Notes: generated from the letters alone by a model not told the origin. Shown: positions 8,812-17,635, counted from the first letter of the stretch. The stretch: 64,000 nt of DNA from Catellatospora tritici (GCF_019083965.1 NZ_JAHRCY010000006.1:124001-188000), one strand, 5' to 3'. Made by a program: numbers and translations.

Positions 8812-9974
8812 TCCGGCAGCGTACGCAACGGGTGCGGCCCAAACGCCGGCTGCGTCCCACCCTGCGGCTGCGGCTGACCCTGCTCAACGCGGTGCTGCTG
8901 GTCGGCGCCGGGGCGCTGCTGCTGCTGATGGCCTGGCTGATCACCGCCGACCTGCTGAACCCGGCCGACTCGCTGCCACCGGGCACGACCGTGACCCTGG
9001 CCGACGGTCAGGTGATGGAGGCCCAGCAGTGGCAGGACTCGCTGCTGGCCACCGCGCAGACCGAGCTGTTCGCCAAGGGCGCGGCCGCCGTCGCGGCGAT
9101 CAGCGTGGTCGGCGTGCTCGGCGCGTACGCCGTGGTCGGCCGCGCGCTGCGGCCGCTGCACCAGGTCACCGCCACCGCGCAGAAGCTCGGCGGCGAGACC
9201 ATGGACCAGCGCATCAACTACGCCGGCGCCGACGACGAGGTGGCCGAGCTCGCCGACACGTTCGACGAGATGCTGGACCGGCTCGGCGCGGCGTTCACGG
9301 CGCAGCAGCGGTTCGTCGCCAACGCCTCGCACGAGCTGCGTACGCCGCTGGCGGTGATGCGCACCGAGATCGATGTGACGATGTCGGACCCGCAGGTCGA
9401 CACCGCCGAGCTCAAGCGGATGGCCAACGTGGTCCGCGACGCCTCCGAGCGGGCCAACGCGCTGGTCGACGCGCTGCTGATGCTGGCCCGCAGCGAGGGG
9501 CGCACCGGCTTGCGCGCCGAACCGCTGGACCTGGGCATGGGGGTACGCGGCGCGCTGTCGGCGATGGACCGCGAGGTGCAACGCATCAAGATCAATGTCA
9601 GCACCGACCTCGGCCCGGCCCCGGTCATCGGCGACCCCAGCCTGCTGGACCGGCTCGCGGGCAACCTGATCGAGAACGCGGTCCGCTACAACCACCTGGG
9701 CGGCCGGATCTGGGTCAGCAGCGGTATCGACGGCGGGTACGCGCGGCTGATGGTGGGCAACACCGGCTTCGAGGTCGACCAGGCCGACGTGGCCGGACTG
9801 TTCGAACCGTTCCGGCGCGGTGGCCGGGAGCGCACCGGCGCGCGGGGTTCCGGGCTCGGGTTGTCCATCGTGCGGGCGGTGTGTCAGGCACACGGCGGCA
9901 CCGTGGGAGCCGTCGCGCTCAAGGGCGGCGGGATGGAAGTCACCATCGCGCTGCCCCTAGCATCACAGCAATGA
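8808..9974 (+). CDS. Two-component sensor histidine kinase
   Basis: 388 residues. Two membrane segments (about 24-46 and 91-111) enclose a short ~40-residue outer loop, too small for a classical ligand domain. A HAMP linker follows, then HisKA with the phospho-acceptor H175 in NASHELRTPLAVM, and an ATPase domain with N-box (NLIENAVRYN) and G-box (GSGLGLSIV). It partners the response regulator whose stop it overlaps. The small sensor loop suggests it senses the membrane or acts through another protein, perhaps one of the neighbouring propellers (inference). Confidence 0.9.
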   Translation: MIRQRTQRVRPKRRLRPTLRLRLTLLNAVLLVGAGALLLLMAWLITADLLNPADSLPPGTTVTLADGQVMEAQQWQDSLLATAQTELFAKGAAAVAAISVVGVLGAYAVVGRALRPLHQVTATAQKLGGETMDQRINYAGADDEVAELADTFDEMLDRLGAAFTAQQRFVANASHELRTPLAVMRTEIDVTMSDPQVDTAELKRMANVVRDASERANALVDALLMLARSEGRTGLRAEPLDLGMGVRGALSAMDREVQRIKINVSTDLGPAPVIGDPSLLDRLAGNLIENAVRYNHLGGRIWVSSGIDGGYARLMVGNTGFEVDQADVAGLFEPFRRGGRERTGARGSGLGLSIVRAVCQAHGGTVGAVALKGGGMEVTIALPLASQQ

Positions 9975-10375
9975 CATCCCGCATCCGGCACATCACCGTG
10001 GACTGTCTCGACCCGTACGCCCTGTCGGGCTTCTGGAGTGCGGTCACCGGCTACCCGAACCACCCCGACGACCGGCCCGACGACCCGGCGGCGCTACTGA
10101 TGTCCGCCGAGGATGACAGCCCCGACCTGCTGTTCATGGCAGTGTCCGAGGAGCGGCACGGCGCGCCGCGAACCAGCCATCACCGTTTCCACCTGGACGT
10201 GATGCCGACCGACCGGACCCGTGACGAGGAGGTCGAGCGGCTGCTGGGCCTCGGGGCGATCCTGGTCGGCGATCATCGCAAGGCCGACGGCACCGGCTGG
10301 GTGGTGCTGGCAGACCCGGAGGGCAACGAGTTCTGCGTCGAGCGCAGCCCTGCCGAGCGCGCCGCCGTGATCTGA
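9971..10375 (+). CDS. VOC-fold (glyoxalase-like) protein
   Basis: 134 residues, starting at an ATG that overlaps the kinase stop by 4 nt. It begins RIRHITVDCLDPYALSGFWSAVTGY and ends with TGWVVLADPEGNEFCVER, the two ends of a glyoxalase/bleomycin-resistance (VOC) betaalphabetabetabeta unit. Such proteins bind a metal or small ligand; the substrate cannot be read from sequence. The next gene, on the opposite strand, shares the same C-terminal phrase (WVVLADPEGNEFC), so the two are diverged relatives now placed tail to tail with only 2 nt between their stops. Confidence 0.8.
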   Translation: MTSRIRHITVDCLDPYALSGFWSAVTGYPNHPDDRPDDPAALLMSAEDDSPDLLFMAVSEERHGAPRTSHHRFHLDVMPTDRTRDEEVERLLGLGAILVGDHRKADGTGWVVLADPEGNEFCVERSPAERAAVI

Positions 10376-10377
10376 GG

Positions 10378-10773
10378 TCAGGCTCGGCCGGCGGCGACCT
10401 CCGCCTCGCTGCGAAGGATGCAGAACTCGTTCCCCTCGGGATCGGCGAGCACGACCCAGCCGGTCCCGTCGGGGTTGCGGCGATCGTCGACGGTGGTCGC
10501 CCCCAGCTCGACCAGCCGGGCCAGTTCGGCGTCGCGAGAGCCTTCGACCGGGCGTAGGTCGAGGTGGATCCGGTTCTTGACCTGCTTCGCGTCCGGCACG
10601 TCGATGAACAGCAGGCGATGCTTCCCGTCGCGCGAGAAGATCATGCACTCCTCGTGTCCCGGCTCGTTCGGGTCGTCGGGGTCCTCGACGTAGTCCAGCA
10701 CGGCCTGCCACCACCGCGACAGAGAATAAGCATCGGCACTGTCCACGGTGGTATGGGAGATGAACGAAGTCAC
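10378..10773 (-). CDS. VOC-fold (glyoxalase-like) protein
   Basis: 131 residues from GTG at 10773. The frame opens further upstream to 10884, but the added residues look like non-coding sequence, and the fold starts at FISHTTVDSADAYSLSRWW. The body has the VOC pattern through to GWVVLADPEGNEFCILRSE. It resembles the preceding plus-strand gene but has an Asp/Glu-rich insert (YVEDPDDPNEPGHEE). No strong ribosome binding site is visible, so the start is moderately sure. Possible roles include detoxification or antibiotic binding. Confidence 0.72.
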   Translation of the reverse strand: MTSFISHTTVDSADAYSLSRWWQAVLDYVEDPDDPNEPGHEECMIFSRDGKHRLLFIDVPDAKQVKNRIHLDLRPVEGSRDAELARLVELGATTVDDRRNPDGTGWVVLADPEGNEFCILRSEAEVAAGRA

Positions 10774-11402
10774 CTGGGCATCGTCGCAGGCCACGTGGAG
10801 ATGGTCGAGCGGATTGCGGCCCTCGCGCGGGGTCTCAAGAGCTGTGCACGACGTGCCGGAGGCGGTAACGGCAGCCGGTGGCATCCGATGGCAGTCGGTG
10901 GCATCCGTCGGTGACGGCAGATCTCGGGTCGAACGACTTTGCTCTGCTTACCCGGCCTTGCTCTGCACCCATCGGCGCACACGTTGCGCATTCGGGTGCA
11001 GAGCAAGCCGTCGGGTGCAGAGCAAGCTGTTGGGTGCAGAGCAAGCCGTCGGGTGCAGAGCAAGCTATTGGGTGCAGAGCAAGCTGTTGGGTGCAGAGCA
11101 AGCCGTCGGGTGCAGAGCAAGGCATTGGGTGCAGAGCAAATGTGCGCTCAAGCAATCACCCTGTCCTCGGAAGCGTTGAATCTTCCCGGAGGCAGATCGT
11201 GGATCGTGATCGACCGCGATGGCGGGTCCACGCCGACCCGGCGACGGCGGATGGCGGCGACACCACGATGCGCGGCCGGTCTCACCGTCAAGACCTGCGA
11301 GCGCTGCTTGAGGCGACCGCGGACGTTCCGATGGTCGCGGATCCCGAGGCGCATCACCGCAGTCGGCGCGACCAGTAGGGCTCTGTCGCGCGCGCAAACG
11401 GT
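10774..11402. other. Gene-free stretch containing the 19-bp repeat array
   Basis: No convincing gene lies here on either strand. The open frames crossing it read through the 19-bp repeat (giving a 19-residue periodic peptide) and have no start signal. Apart from the repeat at 10994-11140 and its two inverted partial copies, there is a short direct repeat of GGTGGCATCCG near 10875-10910. Nothing else was recognised. Confidence 0.6.
10938..11140. repeat. 19-bp tandem repeat with inverted partial copies
   Basis: Seven complete units of 19 bp run head to tail from 10994 to 11126, plus a 14-bp partial unit to 11140. Each unit is a constant GGGTGCAGAGCAAG followed by a variable 5-mer (ccgtc, ctgtt, ccgtc, ctatt, ctgtt, ccgtc, gcatt). 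The reverse complement of the core occurs just upstream at 10958-10970 (TTGCTCTGCACCC) and, in part, near 10939-10947. The 5-nt spacers are far too short for CRISPR. Confidence 0.9.
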
Positions 11403-11469
11403 GATGATCGCTGTCTGGGGCCGGAAGGTGGGGTGTCAGCCCACCTCGCGACCGCAGACAGCGATCATC
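11403..11469 (-). terminator. Long imperfect hairpin downstream of fadB
   Basis: Outer arms of 15 bp match perfectly (GATGATCGCTGTCTG at 11403-11417 with its complement at 11455-11469). An inner 7-bp pair, AGGTGGG (11426-11432) with CCCACCT (11440-11446), closes the loop. It begins 19 nt after the fadB stop on the minus strand. There is no T-run, so it may act as a transcription end or RNA-stability element rather than a classical intrinsic terminator. Confidence 0.6.
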
Positions 11470-11487
11470 TGAGAACTTCGCGCCGGG

Positions 11488-13515
11488 TCAGGCGAACGTG
11501 CGGCCGGTGACCCGCTCGGACACGCCCGAGCGGTCCAGGTACGGCGTGATGCCGCCCAGGTGGAACGGCCAGCCGGCGCCCATGATCATGCACAGGTCGA
11601 TGTCGGCGGCCTCGGCCACCACACCCTCGTCCAGCATCAGCCGGATCTCCTGCGCCAGCGCGGCCAGCGCCCGCTCCCGCACCTCCTCGCCGGTCAGCGG
11701 GCTGTCGCCCTGTACCAGCAAGCCCTCGACCTCGGGGTTGAGCCGGTCGTCGACCATCAGCGGCACGCCGGAGCGCGCGATCGCGGCCAGGCTCGCGCTG
11801 GCCGGGAACCTGTCCGGGAAGGCCCCGTGCAGGGTGCCGCCGACGTGCGCGGCCACGGCCGGGCCGACCAGCTGCAGCAGCGCCAGCGGCCGCATGGGCA
11901 GGCCCAGCGGGTCCAGCGCCCGGTCGGCGGTCTTGAGCTGGGTGCCCGCGTCGACGGCGTTCCAGATCTCGCCGAACAGGCGGGTGAGGACCCGGTTGAC
12001 CACGAACGCCGGGGCGTCCTTGACCAGCACGCAGCTCTTCTTCAGCGTCTTGCCGACGGCGAACGCGGTCGCCAGCGCGGCGTCGTCGGTCCGCTCGCCG
12101 CGCACGATCTCCAGCAGCGGCATCAGCGCGACCGGGTTGAAGAAGTGGAAGCCGACCACCCGCTCGGGGTGGGCCAGCTCCGCGGCCATCTCGGTGACCG
12201 ACAGCGACGAGGTGTTGGTGGCCAGCACCGCCTCGGGCTTGACGATCGTCTCCAGCTCGGCCCAGACCTTCTTCTTGACCGACAGCTCCTCGAAGACGGC
12301 CTCGATGACGAAGTCGGCGTCGGCGAAGACGGACTTGTCGACCGAGCCGCTGACCAGGCCGCGCAGCTTGGCCGCCTTGCCCGCGGACATGCGGCCCTTG
12401 GCCACGGCCTTGTCCAGCTCCGCGTGCACGTAGCCGACGCCCTTGTCCACCCGGGCCTGGTCGAGGTCGGTGAGCACCACCGGCACCTCGAGGCGCTTGG
12501 CGAACAGCAGCGCCAGCTGCGACGCCATCAGACCCGCGCCGACGATGCCGACCTTGGTGACGCTGCGGGCCAACGACTTGTCCGGCGCCCCGGCCGGGCG
12601 CTTGGCCCGCCGCTGCACCAGGTCGAACGCGTACAGGCCACTGCGCAGCTCCGGGGTGACCGCGAGGTCGGCCAATGCCTGGATCTCGGTCTCGATCCCC
12701 TCGGCGGTGACGCCGTTCTTGGCCAGCAGCAGCAGGTCCAGCGCACGGCTGGCGGACGGGACCGCCCCGTGCAGCCGCTTGTCCAGCTCGGTACGCGCGA
12801 AGCCGATGACGGCGTCCCACATCTCCGAACGGTCGACCTCGGGCCGGTCCACGGTGATCGTGCCGTTGACGACGCCCGCGGCCCACTCCAGCGAGCGCTC
12901 CAGGAAGTCGGCGGGCTCCAGCAGCACGTCGGCGATGCCCAGTTCGGCCGCCTGGGCGGGCTTGAGCATCTTGTTCTGCATCAGCGGGTTCTGCACGACC
13001 ACCTGGGCGGCCGGGACGACGCCGATGATGTTCGGCAGCAGCTGCGAGCCGCCCCAGCCCGGGATGAGGCCCAGCGAGACCTCGGGCAGGGCCAGCGCGG
13101 CGGCGCCCGACGACAGGGTCCGGTAGTGGCAGTGCAGCGCCACCTCCAGGCCGCCGCCCATGGCCGCGCCGTTGACGAACGCGAACGTGGGCACGCTGCT
13201 CTCGCGCAGCTTGGCGAAGGTCGCGTGGCCGAGGCGGCCGATCTCGACGACCTGGTCGCGCGAGGTCAGCGAGGCGAAGCCGGTCAGGTCGGCGCCGACG
13301 CAGAAGATGTACGGCTTGCCGGTGACCGCGATGAAGGACGGGTTCGCCGCCTGCGCCTCGTCGATCGCCTGCGACAGCGAGGTCAGGCCACCGGGGCCGA
13401 AGGTGTTGGGCTTGGTGTGGTCCAGGCCGTTGTCGAGCGTGATGATCGCGGCGGGCCGGTCCAGCCCGGGTACGGCGACCAACCGCAGCTTGGCGTGGGT
13501 GACGATCTCGCTCAC
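11488..13515 (-). CDS. fadB: Fatty-acid oxidation multifunctional protein (enoyl-CoA hydratase / 3-hydroxyacyl-CoA dehydrogenase)
   Basis: 675 residues. It performs the hydration and NAD-dependent dehydrogenation steps of beta-oxidation. The N-terminal crotonase part (about 10-190) has the oxyanion-hole region GAAMGGGLEVAL and the catalytic-Glu region LPEVSLGLIPGWGGS. The dehydrogenase part has the Rossmann motif VGIVGAGLMASQLA (about residue 320), followed by the HCDH C-terminal domains. GTG at 13515 overlaps the fadA stop by 4 nt (GTGA), which fixes the start; the frame extends 60 residues further, but that part is shadow. It is the second gene of a thiolase-hydratase operon and probably forms an alpha2beta2 complex with FadA in the cytosol. 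Confidence 0.93.
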   Translation of the reverse strand: MSEIVTHAKLRLVAVPGLDRPAAIITLDNGLDHTKPNTFGPGGLTSLSQAIDEAQAANPSFIAVTGKPYIFCVGADLTGFASLTSRDQVVEIGRLGHATFAKLRESSVPTFAFVNGAAMGGGLEVALHCHYRTLSSGAAALALPEVSLGLIPGWGGSQLLPNIIGVVPAAQVVVQNPLMQNKMLKPAQAAELGIADVLLEPADFLERSLEWAAGVVNGTITVDRPEVDRSEMWDAVIGFARTELDKRLHGAVPSASRALDLLLLAKNGVTAEGIETEIQALADLAVTPELRSGLYAFDLVQRRAKRPAGAPDKSLARSVTKVGIVGAGLMASQLALLFAKRLEVPVVLTDLDQARVDKGVGYVHAELDKAVAKGRMSAGKAAKLRGLVSGSVDKSVFADADFVIEAVFEELSVKKKVWAELETIVKPEAVLATNTSSLSVTEMAAELAHPERVVGFHFFNPVALMPLLEIVRGERTDDAALATAFAVGKTLKKSCVLVKDAPAFVVNRVLTRLFGEIWNAVDAGTQLKTADRALDPLGLPMRPLALLQLVGPAVAAHVGGTLHGAFPDRFPASASLAAIARSGVPLMVDDRLNPEVEGLLVQGDSPLTGEEVRERALAALAQEIRLMLDEGVVAEAADIDLCMIMGAGWPFHLGGITPYLDRSGVSERVTGRTFA

Positions 13516-14708
13516 TTCTCGCCCTTCCAGTTCGGGTTCTCCCAGATGACCGTGCCGCCCATGCCGATGCCGATGCACATGGCGGTCAGGCCGTAGCGCA
13601 CCTCGGGGTGCTCGGCGAACTGACGCGACAGCTGCGTCATCAGCCGTACGCCGGACGAGGCCAGCGGGTGGCCGACGGCGATCGCGCCGCCCCACGGGTT
13701 GACCCGCGGGTCGTCGTCGGCGATGCCGAAGTGGTCCAGGAACGCCAGCACCTGCACCGCGAACGCCTCGTTCAGCTCGAACAGGCCGATGTCCTCGATG
13801 GTCAACCCGGCCATCCGCAGCGCCCGCTCGGTCGAGGGGATCGGGCCGACGCCCATGACCTCGGGCTCGACGCCGACGAAGCCGAAGGAGACCAGCCGCA
13901 TGCCGATGGGCAGGCCCAGCTCGCGGGCCACGTCCTCGGCGGCGAGCAGGCAGCTGGTGGCCCCGTCGTTGAGACCGGCGGCGTTGCCCGCGGTGACCTT
14001 GCCGTGCGGGCGGAACGGGGTCTTCAGCCCGGCCAGCTTCTCCATGCTGGTCTCGCGGGGCGCCTCGTCGACCGAGGCCAGGCCCCAGCCGGTCTCCGGG
14101 TCGCGGGTGGCGACGGTGACCAGGTCGCCCTGCAGCTTGCCCGCGGCGTACGCGGCGGCGGTCTTGCGCTGGCTGTGCAGGCCGAACGCGTCGGCCCGCT
14201 CCTTGGTCAGCTGCGGGTAGCGGTCGTGCAGGTTCTCCGCGGTCGCGCCCATGACCAGCGCGGACGGGTCGACGATCTTCTCGGCGAGGAAGCGCGGGTT
14301 CGGGTCGACGCCCTCACCCATCGGGTGGCGGCCCATGTGCTCGACCCCGCCCGCGATCGCCACGTCGTACGCGCCCACGGCGATGCCGGAGGCGACCGTG
14401 GTGACCGCGGTCATCGCCCCGGCGCACATGCGGTCGATGGCGTACCCGGGCACGGTCTTGGGCAGCCCGGCCAGCAGCGCGGCGGTGCGGCCGATGGTCA
14501 GGCCCTGGTCGCCGATCTGGGTGGTGGCGGCGATGGCCACCTCGTCGACGCGCTCCGGCGGCAGCTGAGGATTGCGGCGCAGGAGTTCGCGGATGCAGCG
14601 CACGACCAGGTCGTCGGCGCGGGTGTTGGCGTAGATGCCTCCGTTCGCCTTGCCGAACGGGGTGCGTACGCCGTCGACGAAGACGACGTCGCGGACTTCA
14701 CGGGGCAC
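13512..14708 (-). CDS. fadA: Acetyl-CoA acyltransferase (3-ketoacyl-CoA thiolase)
   Basis: 398 residues, the usual thiolase length. It cleaves 3-ketoacyl-CoA with CoA in the last step of beta-oxidation. The nucleophile is C95 in DRMCAGAMT. The NEAFA and GGAIAVGHPLASSG motifs and the C-terminal CIGIGMGG loop with the second Cys are all present. The GTG start has a strong AAGGAGG (complement of 14715-14721). The divergent padR gene begins 171 bp away; the shared promoter region holds short palindromes such as CTACC-GAGG-GGTAG, which may bind a fatty-acid regulator (inference). Confidence 0.95.
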   Translation of the reverse strand: MPREVRDVVFVDGVRTPFGKANGGIYANTRADDLVVRCIRELLRRNPQLPPERVDEVAIAATTQIGDQGLTIGRTAALLAGLPKTVPGYAIDRMCAGAMTAVTTVASGIAVGAYDVAIAGGVEHMGRHPMGEGVDPNPRFLAEKIVDPSALVMGATAENLHDRYPQLTKERADAFGLHSQRKTAAAYAAGKLQGDLVTVATRDPETGWGLASVDEAPRETSMEKLAGLKTPFRPHGKVTAGNAAGLNDGATSCLLAAEDVARELGLPIGMRLVSFGFVGVEPEVMGVGPIPSTERALRMAGLTIEDIGLFELNEAFAVQVLAFLDHFGIADDDPRVNPWGGAIAVGHPLASSGVRLMTQLSRQFAEHPEVRYGLTAMCIGIGMGGTVIWENPNWKGEK

Positions 14709-14823
14709 GGTCTGCCTCCTTGCAGTAGGGAGCCGATCCGGATGCTACTCGTGGGTAACTACCGAGGGGTAGCGACCCGCTATGGTCTGACTCACAATCG
14801 GCACCCACCAAGACGTCCGTACC

Positions 14824-14857
14824 CCTATGTAGGAAACCGGCCTTGTCCCTATGTAGA
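14824..14857 (+). promoter_or_regulatory. Two CCTATGTAG sites before padR (candidate operator)
   Basis: CCTATGTAGG (14824-14833, itself a 4+2+4 palindrome) is repeated as CCTATGTAGA at 14848-14857, a 24-bp phase. The sites sit upstream of a -10-like TAGAGT (14867-14872) that ends 7 nt before the padR ATG, where an autoregulatory PadR site would be expected. Confidence 0.45.
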
Positions 14858-14879
14858 GCAACGGCATAGAGTGCGGTTC

Positions 14880-15206
14880 ATGCGTATCACCGTTCCGGTG
14901 GCGAAGGTTCTGGCCGCGCTGCTGGCCGAGCCGGACGCCGAGCGATACGGCCTGGACCTGATGAACCTGACCGGGCTGCCCAGCGGCACCCTCTATCCGA
15001 TCCTCCAGCGGCTCACGGGGGCTGGCTGGCTCGTGGCGGAGTGGGAGCAGATCGACCCGGTGGCGCAGGGCCGCCCGGCCCGCCGCTACTACCGCCTCAC
15101 CCCGCTCGGCGTGACCGACGCCCGCCAGGCGCTGGCCGAACTGCACGCGGCTACCCGCCCCGGCACGTCGCCACTGCGCCCCCGCACCGAACCGGGGCCC
15201 GCGTGA
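14880..15206 (+). CDS. PadR-family transcriptional regulator
   Basis: 108 residues. The winged helix-turn-helix carries the family phrase SGTLYPILQRLTGAGWLVAEWE and the wing RRYYRLTPLG. The long C-terminal dimerisation helix of larger PadR proteins is short here (PadR-s2-like). ATG at 14880 lacks a ribosome binding site but lies 7 nt after TAGAGT, suggesting a leaderless mRNA. It overlaps the next, membrane-protein gene by 4 nt (GTGA). PadR proteins commonly repress an adjacent transporter or membrane gene, so the downstream gene is its probable target along with itself. Confidence 0.85.
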   Translation: MRITVPVAKVLAALLAEPDAERYGLDLMNLTGLPSGTLYPILQRLTGAGWLVAEWEQIDPVAQGRPARRYYRLTPLGVTDARQALAELHAATRPGTSPLRPRTEPGPA

Positions 15207-16228
15207 TCGGCCCGCGGCTCGCCGCCGCGCTGCTCGCGCTGGCAGCGCGGCGCTGGCCCGTCGGCCTGCGCGACGACATGCACCGCGAATGGTCGGCCGA
15301 ACTGCACGTGCTGGCCGACGAGGGCAGACCCGCCCGCATGGTCGGGTACGCGTTCAGCCTCGCCGTCTCCCGCCCGGCCGCCGACCCTCTCCTCGATCGG
15401 AGCCGCATGACCAAGCGTTTCTGGGCCACCGCGGCCACCGTGCTGCTGATGCCCGTGCTCTGCTTCGCCGTGCTGATCGTCACGGCGATCGGGGCGAACC
15501 TCGTCGCTGCCGCGCTCGGCTGGCGCGGACCGGCCGGCGAGCAGATGAGTCCGCTGTTCACGGCGCTCTGCTGCATCGTCGGAGTGCTGCTGGGCCTGTT
15601 GGCGACACGGCGGGGTGCGCGCACCGCGCTACGCGGCCGGGTGCGGCTGGCGGTCGCGCTGGTGCTGCCGTCGGTGGTGGCCATCGTGCTCGTGATCAAT
15701 CTGCTCGGCAGCGCGGAGAAGGTCGTGCGGGTGGTGCCGGAGCTGCTCTGGTGGAGTGCCGGGATGGTCGCGGTGCTGTGGGCGGCGGGCAGCCTCGCCG
15801 CTCGGGGCCGCGTGACCGCGGCCTGGTGGGTGGGTGTGCTTGGCGCGTTCCTGGTAGCCGACGTGGCCATCGCGATCACCGTGTTCGGCCACACCGGGCC
15901 GCCCGAGTACATCCCCCTCGACTACGGCCAGGGTGTCTACGACGGAGTGAGCCGCGTCTGGGCGCCGCTGTGGCTGCCGACCATGTACACCGGCGGGATG
16001 CACGGCCTGCCGGGGCCGACCTCCTGGGAGGTGGCCCAGGTCGGCGACGCGACCGAGTTCACTCCATACGTCTACCTGGTCTTCGGGGCTTACCTGCTGG
16101 CGTACGCGATCGGAGCCGGGCGCGGCGAGCCGGTTCAGGCCGCCGCCGACTCCGTGCCGCCGTCGCCGGACTCCCCAACCACCGCGTCGGTCGGCTCCGG
16201 CTCCGGCTCCGGCTCGATCAGCGCCTGA
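15203..16228 (+). CDS. Multi-pass membrane protein of unknown function, PadR-coupled
   Basis: 341 residues from a GTG overlapping the padR stop. An amphipathic N-terminal part (about 1-65, with RDDMHREWSAELHVLAD) precedes about six hydrophobic segments from residue 72 onward. The C-terminal tail is low-complexity Ser/Gly/Pro. The charged N-terminal block recalls the small prefix domain found before membrane segments in other PadR-linked proteins, but no transport motif is recognised. The last 94 bp overlap the 3' end of rnd on the opposite strand, so both tails are constrained by the same DNA. Confidence 0.75.
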   Translation: MIGPRLAAALLALAARRWPVGLRDDMHREWSAELHVLADEGRPARMVGYAFSLAVSRPAADPLLDRSRMTKRFWATAATVLLMPVLCFAVLIVTAIGANLVAAALGWRGPAGEQMSPLFTALCCIVGVLLGLLATRRGARTALRGRVRLAVALVLPSVVAIVLVINLLGSAEKVVRVVPELLWWSAGMVAVLWAAGSLAARGRVTAAWWVGVLGAFLVADVAIAITVFGHTGPPEYIPLDYGQGVYDGVSRVWAPLWLPTMYTGGMHGLPGPTSWEVAQVGDATEFTPYVYLVFGAYLLAYAIGAGRGEPVQAAADSVPPSPDSPTTASVGSGSGSGSISA

Positions 16229-17496
16229 GCCAGCTCGGCCGCGAGCAGGTCGCACTGCCACGCCCGAGCGCCGAACCCGGCCAGCACCGCCGCCACCGCG
16301 GCGGTGTCGGCCGCGGGCGGCTCCCACGCCAGGCGGCGCACGAAGTCCGGCGTGATCAAATTTTCCGGCGGCAGATGGTGCTGCTCGGCGGTCTTGGTGA
16401 CCACCTCGCGGCAGCGGGCCAGCCGGGCCGCCGCCACCGGGTCCTTGTCGGCCCAGCGGTGCGGCGGGGGCGGCCCCTCGAACTGGGGTGAGGTGGGCAG
16501 CGCGTCGTCGGGCAGGTTGCGCGCCTCCTCCAGCGCGTCCAACCAGGTCGTGGCCAGGCGGCGCACCGAGCGGCCACCGAACCCGGGCAGCAGCAGCAGA
16601 TCGCGTTCGGTCTTCGGGTTCATCTCGGCGGCGGCGACGATCGCGGCGTCGGGCAGCACCCGGCCGGGCGCGGTGTCGCGGCGGGCGGCGATGGTGTCGC
16701 GGGCATACCACAGCGCCCGCACCCGCGACTGGGCCCGCGCGCCGCGCACCCGGTGCATGCCCGAGGTGCGCCGCCACGGGTCGACCCGCGGCTTGGGCGG
16801 CCGGGCGCCGTTGGTGACCAGCGACGCGAACTCCTGCTCGGCCCACTTGGTCTTGCCCTGCCGGGCCAGCTCGGCCTCCAGCGCGTCGCGCAGCTCGACC
16901 AGCAGCTCCACGTCGAGCGCGGCGTAGGTCAGCCAGTCCTCCGGCAGCGGCCGGGTGGACCAGTCGGCCGCGGAATGGTGCTTCTCCAGCGTCCGGCCGA
17001 GCAGTTGCTCGGTCAGCGCGGCCAGGCCCACCCGCTCGAAGTCGGCCAGCCGCGCGGCCAGCTCGGTGTCGAACAGCTTTCGCGGGCGCAGCCCGAGCTC
17101 GGCCAGGCAGGGCAGGTCCTGGCTGGCGGCGTGCAGCACCCACTCGGTGTCGGCGAGCACGTCGTCGAGCGCGGACAGGTCGCCCAGCGGCACCGGGTCG
17201 ATCAGCGCGGTACCCGCGCCGCGTCGGCGCAGCTGCACCAGGTAGGCCCGCTGGCTGTAGCGGAAGCCGGACGCGCGTTCGGCGTCCACGGCCACCGGGC
17301 CCGTGCCCGCGGCGAAGCGGGTCAGCACCTCGGCCAGCTCGTCGGGCGTCTCCACGGGGGCGGGCGTGCCGCCTGCGGGCTCGGTCAACAGCGTCGGGCC
17401 GTCGCCATGCGTGGTGCCTTGCGTGGCTGCGTCCGGCGTGCCGTCGCCCGTGCGGTGGCGGGTCCGACGGCGCAGCACTGCGTCCTCGTCGGTCAT
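16135..17496 (-). CDS. rnd: Ribonuclease D-like 3'-5' exonuclease with HRDC domain
   Basis: 453 residues. The DEDD nuclease domain (about 50-240) shows VAVDAERASGFRY (DxE), HAASQDLPCL and YAALDVELLVEL. An HRDC helical domain follows (from about 245), then a Glu/Pro-rich tail. RNase D trims 3' ends of tRNA and other stable RNA in the cytosol. The ATG has no Shine-Dalgarno but lies 7 nt after TACGGT (complement of 17504-17509), consistent with leaderless expression. A gene order rnd - DUF3000 - hemE is common in actinobacteria. Its last 94 bp overlap the convergent membrane-protein gene. Confidence 0.9.
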   Translation of the reverse strand: MTDEDAVLRRRTRHRTGDGTPDAATQGTTHGDGPTLLTEPAGGTPAPVETPDELAEVLTRFAAGTGPVAVDAERASGFRYSQRAYLVQLRRRGAGTALIDPVPLGDLSALDDVLADTEWVLHAASQDLPCLAELGLRPRKLFDTELAARLADFERVGLAALTEQLLGRTLEKHHSAADWSTRPLPEDWLTYAALDVELLVELRDALEAELARQGKTKWAEQEFASLVTNGARPPKPRVDPWRRTSGMHRVRGARAQSRVRALWYARDTIAARRDTAPGRVLPDAAIVAAAEMNPKTERDLLLLPGFGGRSVRRLATTWLDALEEARNLPDDALPTSPQFEGPPPPHRWADKDPVAAARLARCREVVTKTAEQHHLPPENLITPDFVRRLAWEPPAADTAAVAAVLAGFGARAWQCDLLAAELAQALIEPEPEPEPTDAVVGESGDGGTESAAA

Positions 17497-17635
17497 GGAT
17501 CACACCGTACGTGCATGGCCGGGGTCGTCGCCGCACCCGGTCCCGTGGCGCGTCGTAACGATCCGGCCAAAAATGAGGCTTCCCCGGTTTCTCGCGCCCG
17601 ATCTGTACCTGATCAACCGAGTTGCCCGAGTACCC

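Noticed and set aside
10994..11140. CRISPR-like appearance of the regular repeat
   Set aside because: The constant part is 14 bp and the spacers only 5 bp, several of them identical; no cas gene is near.
10748..11179. 143-residue frame through the 19-bp array
   Set aside because: It is periodic only because three units make 57 bp, begins antisense to a VOC gene and has no ribosome binding site.
13516..13695. 60-residue N-terminal extension of FadB
   Set aside because: It overlaps fadA, is Arg/His-rich and not similar to the crotonase fold; the GTGA overlap at 13512-13515 gives a better start.
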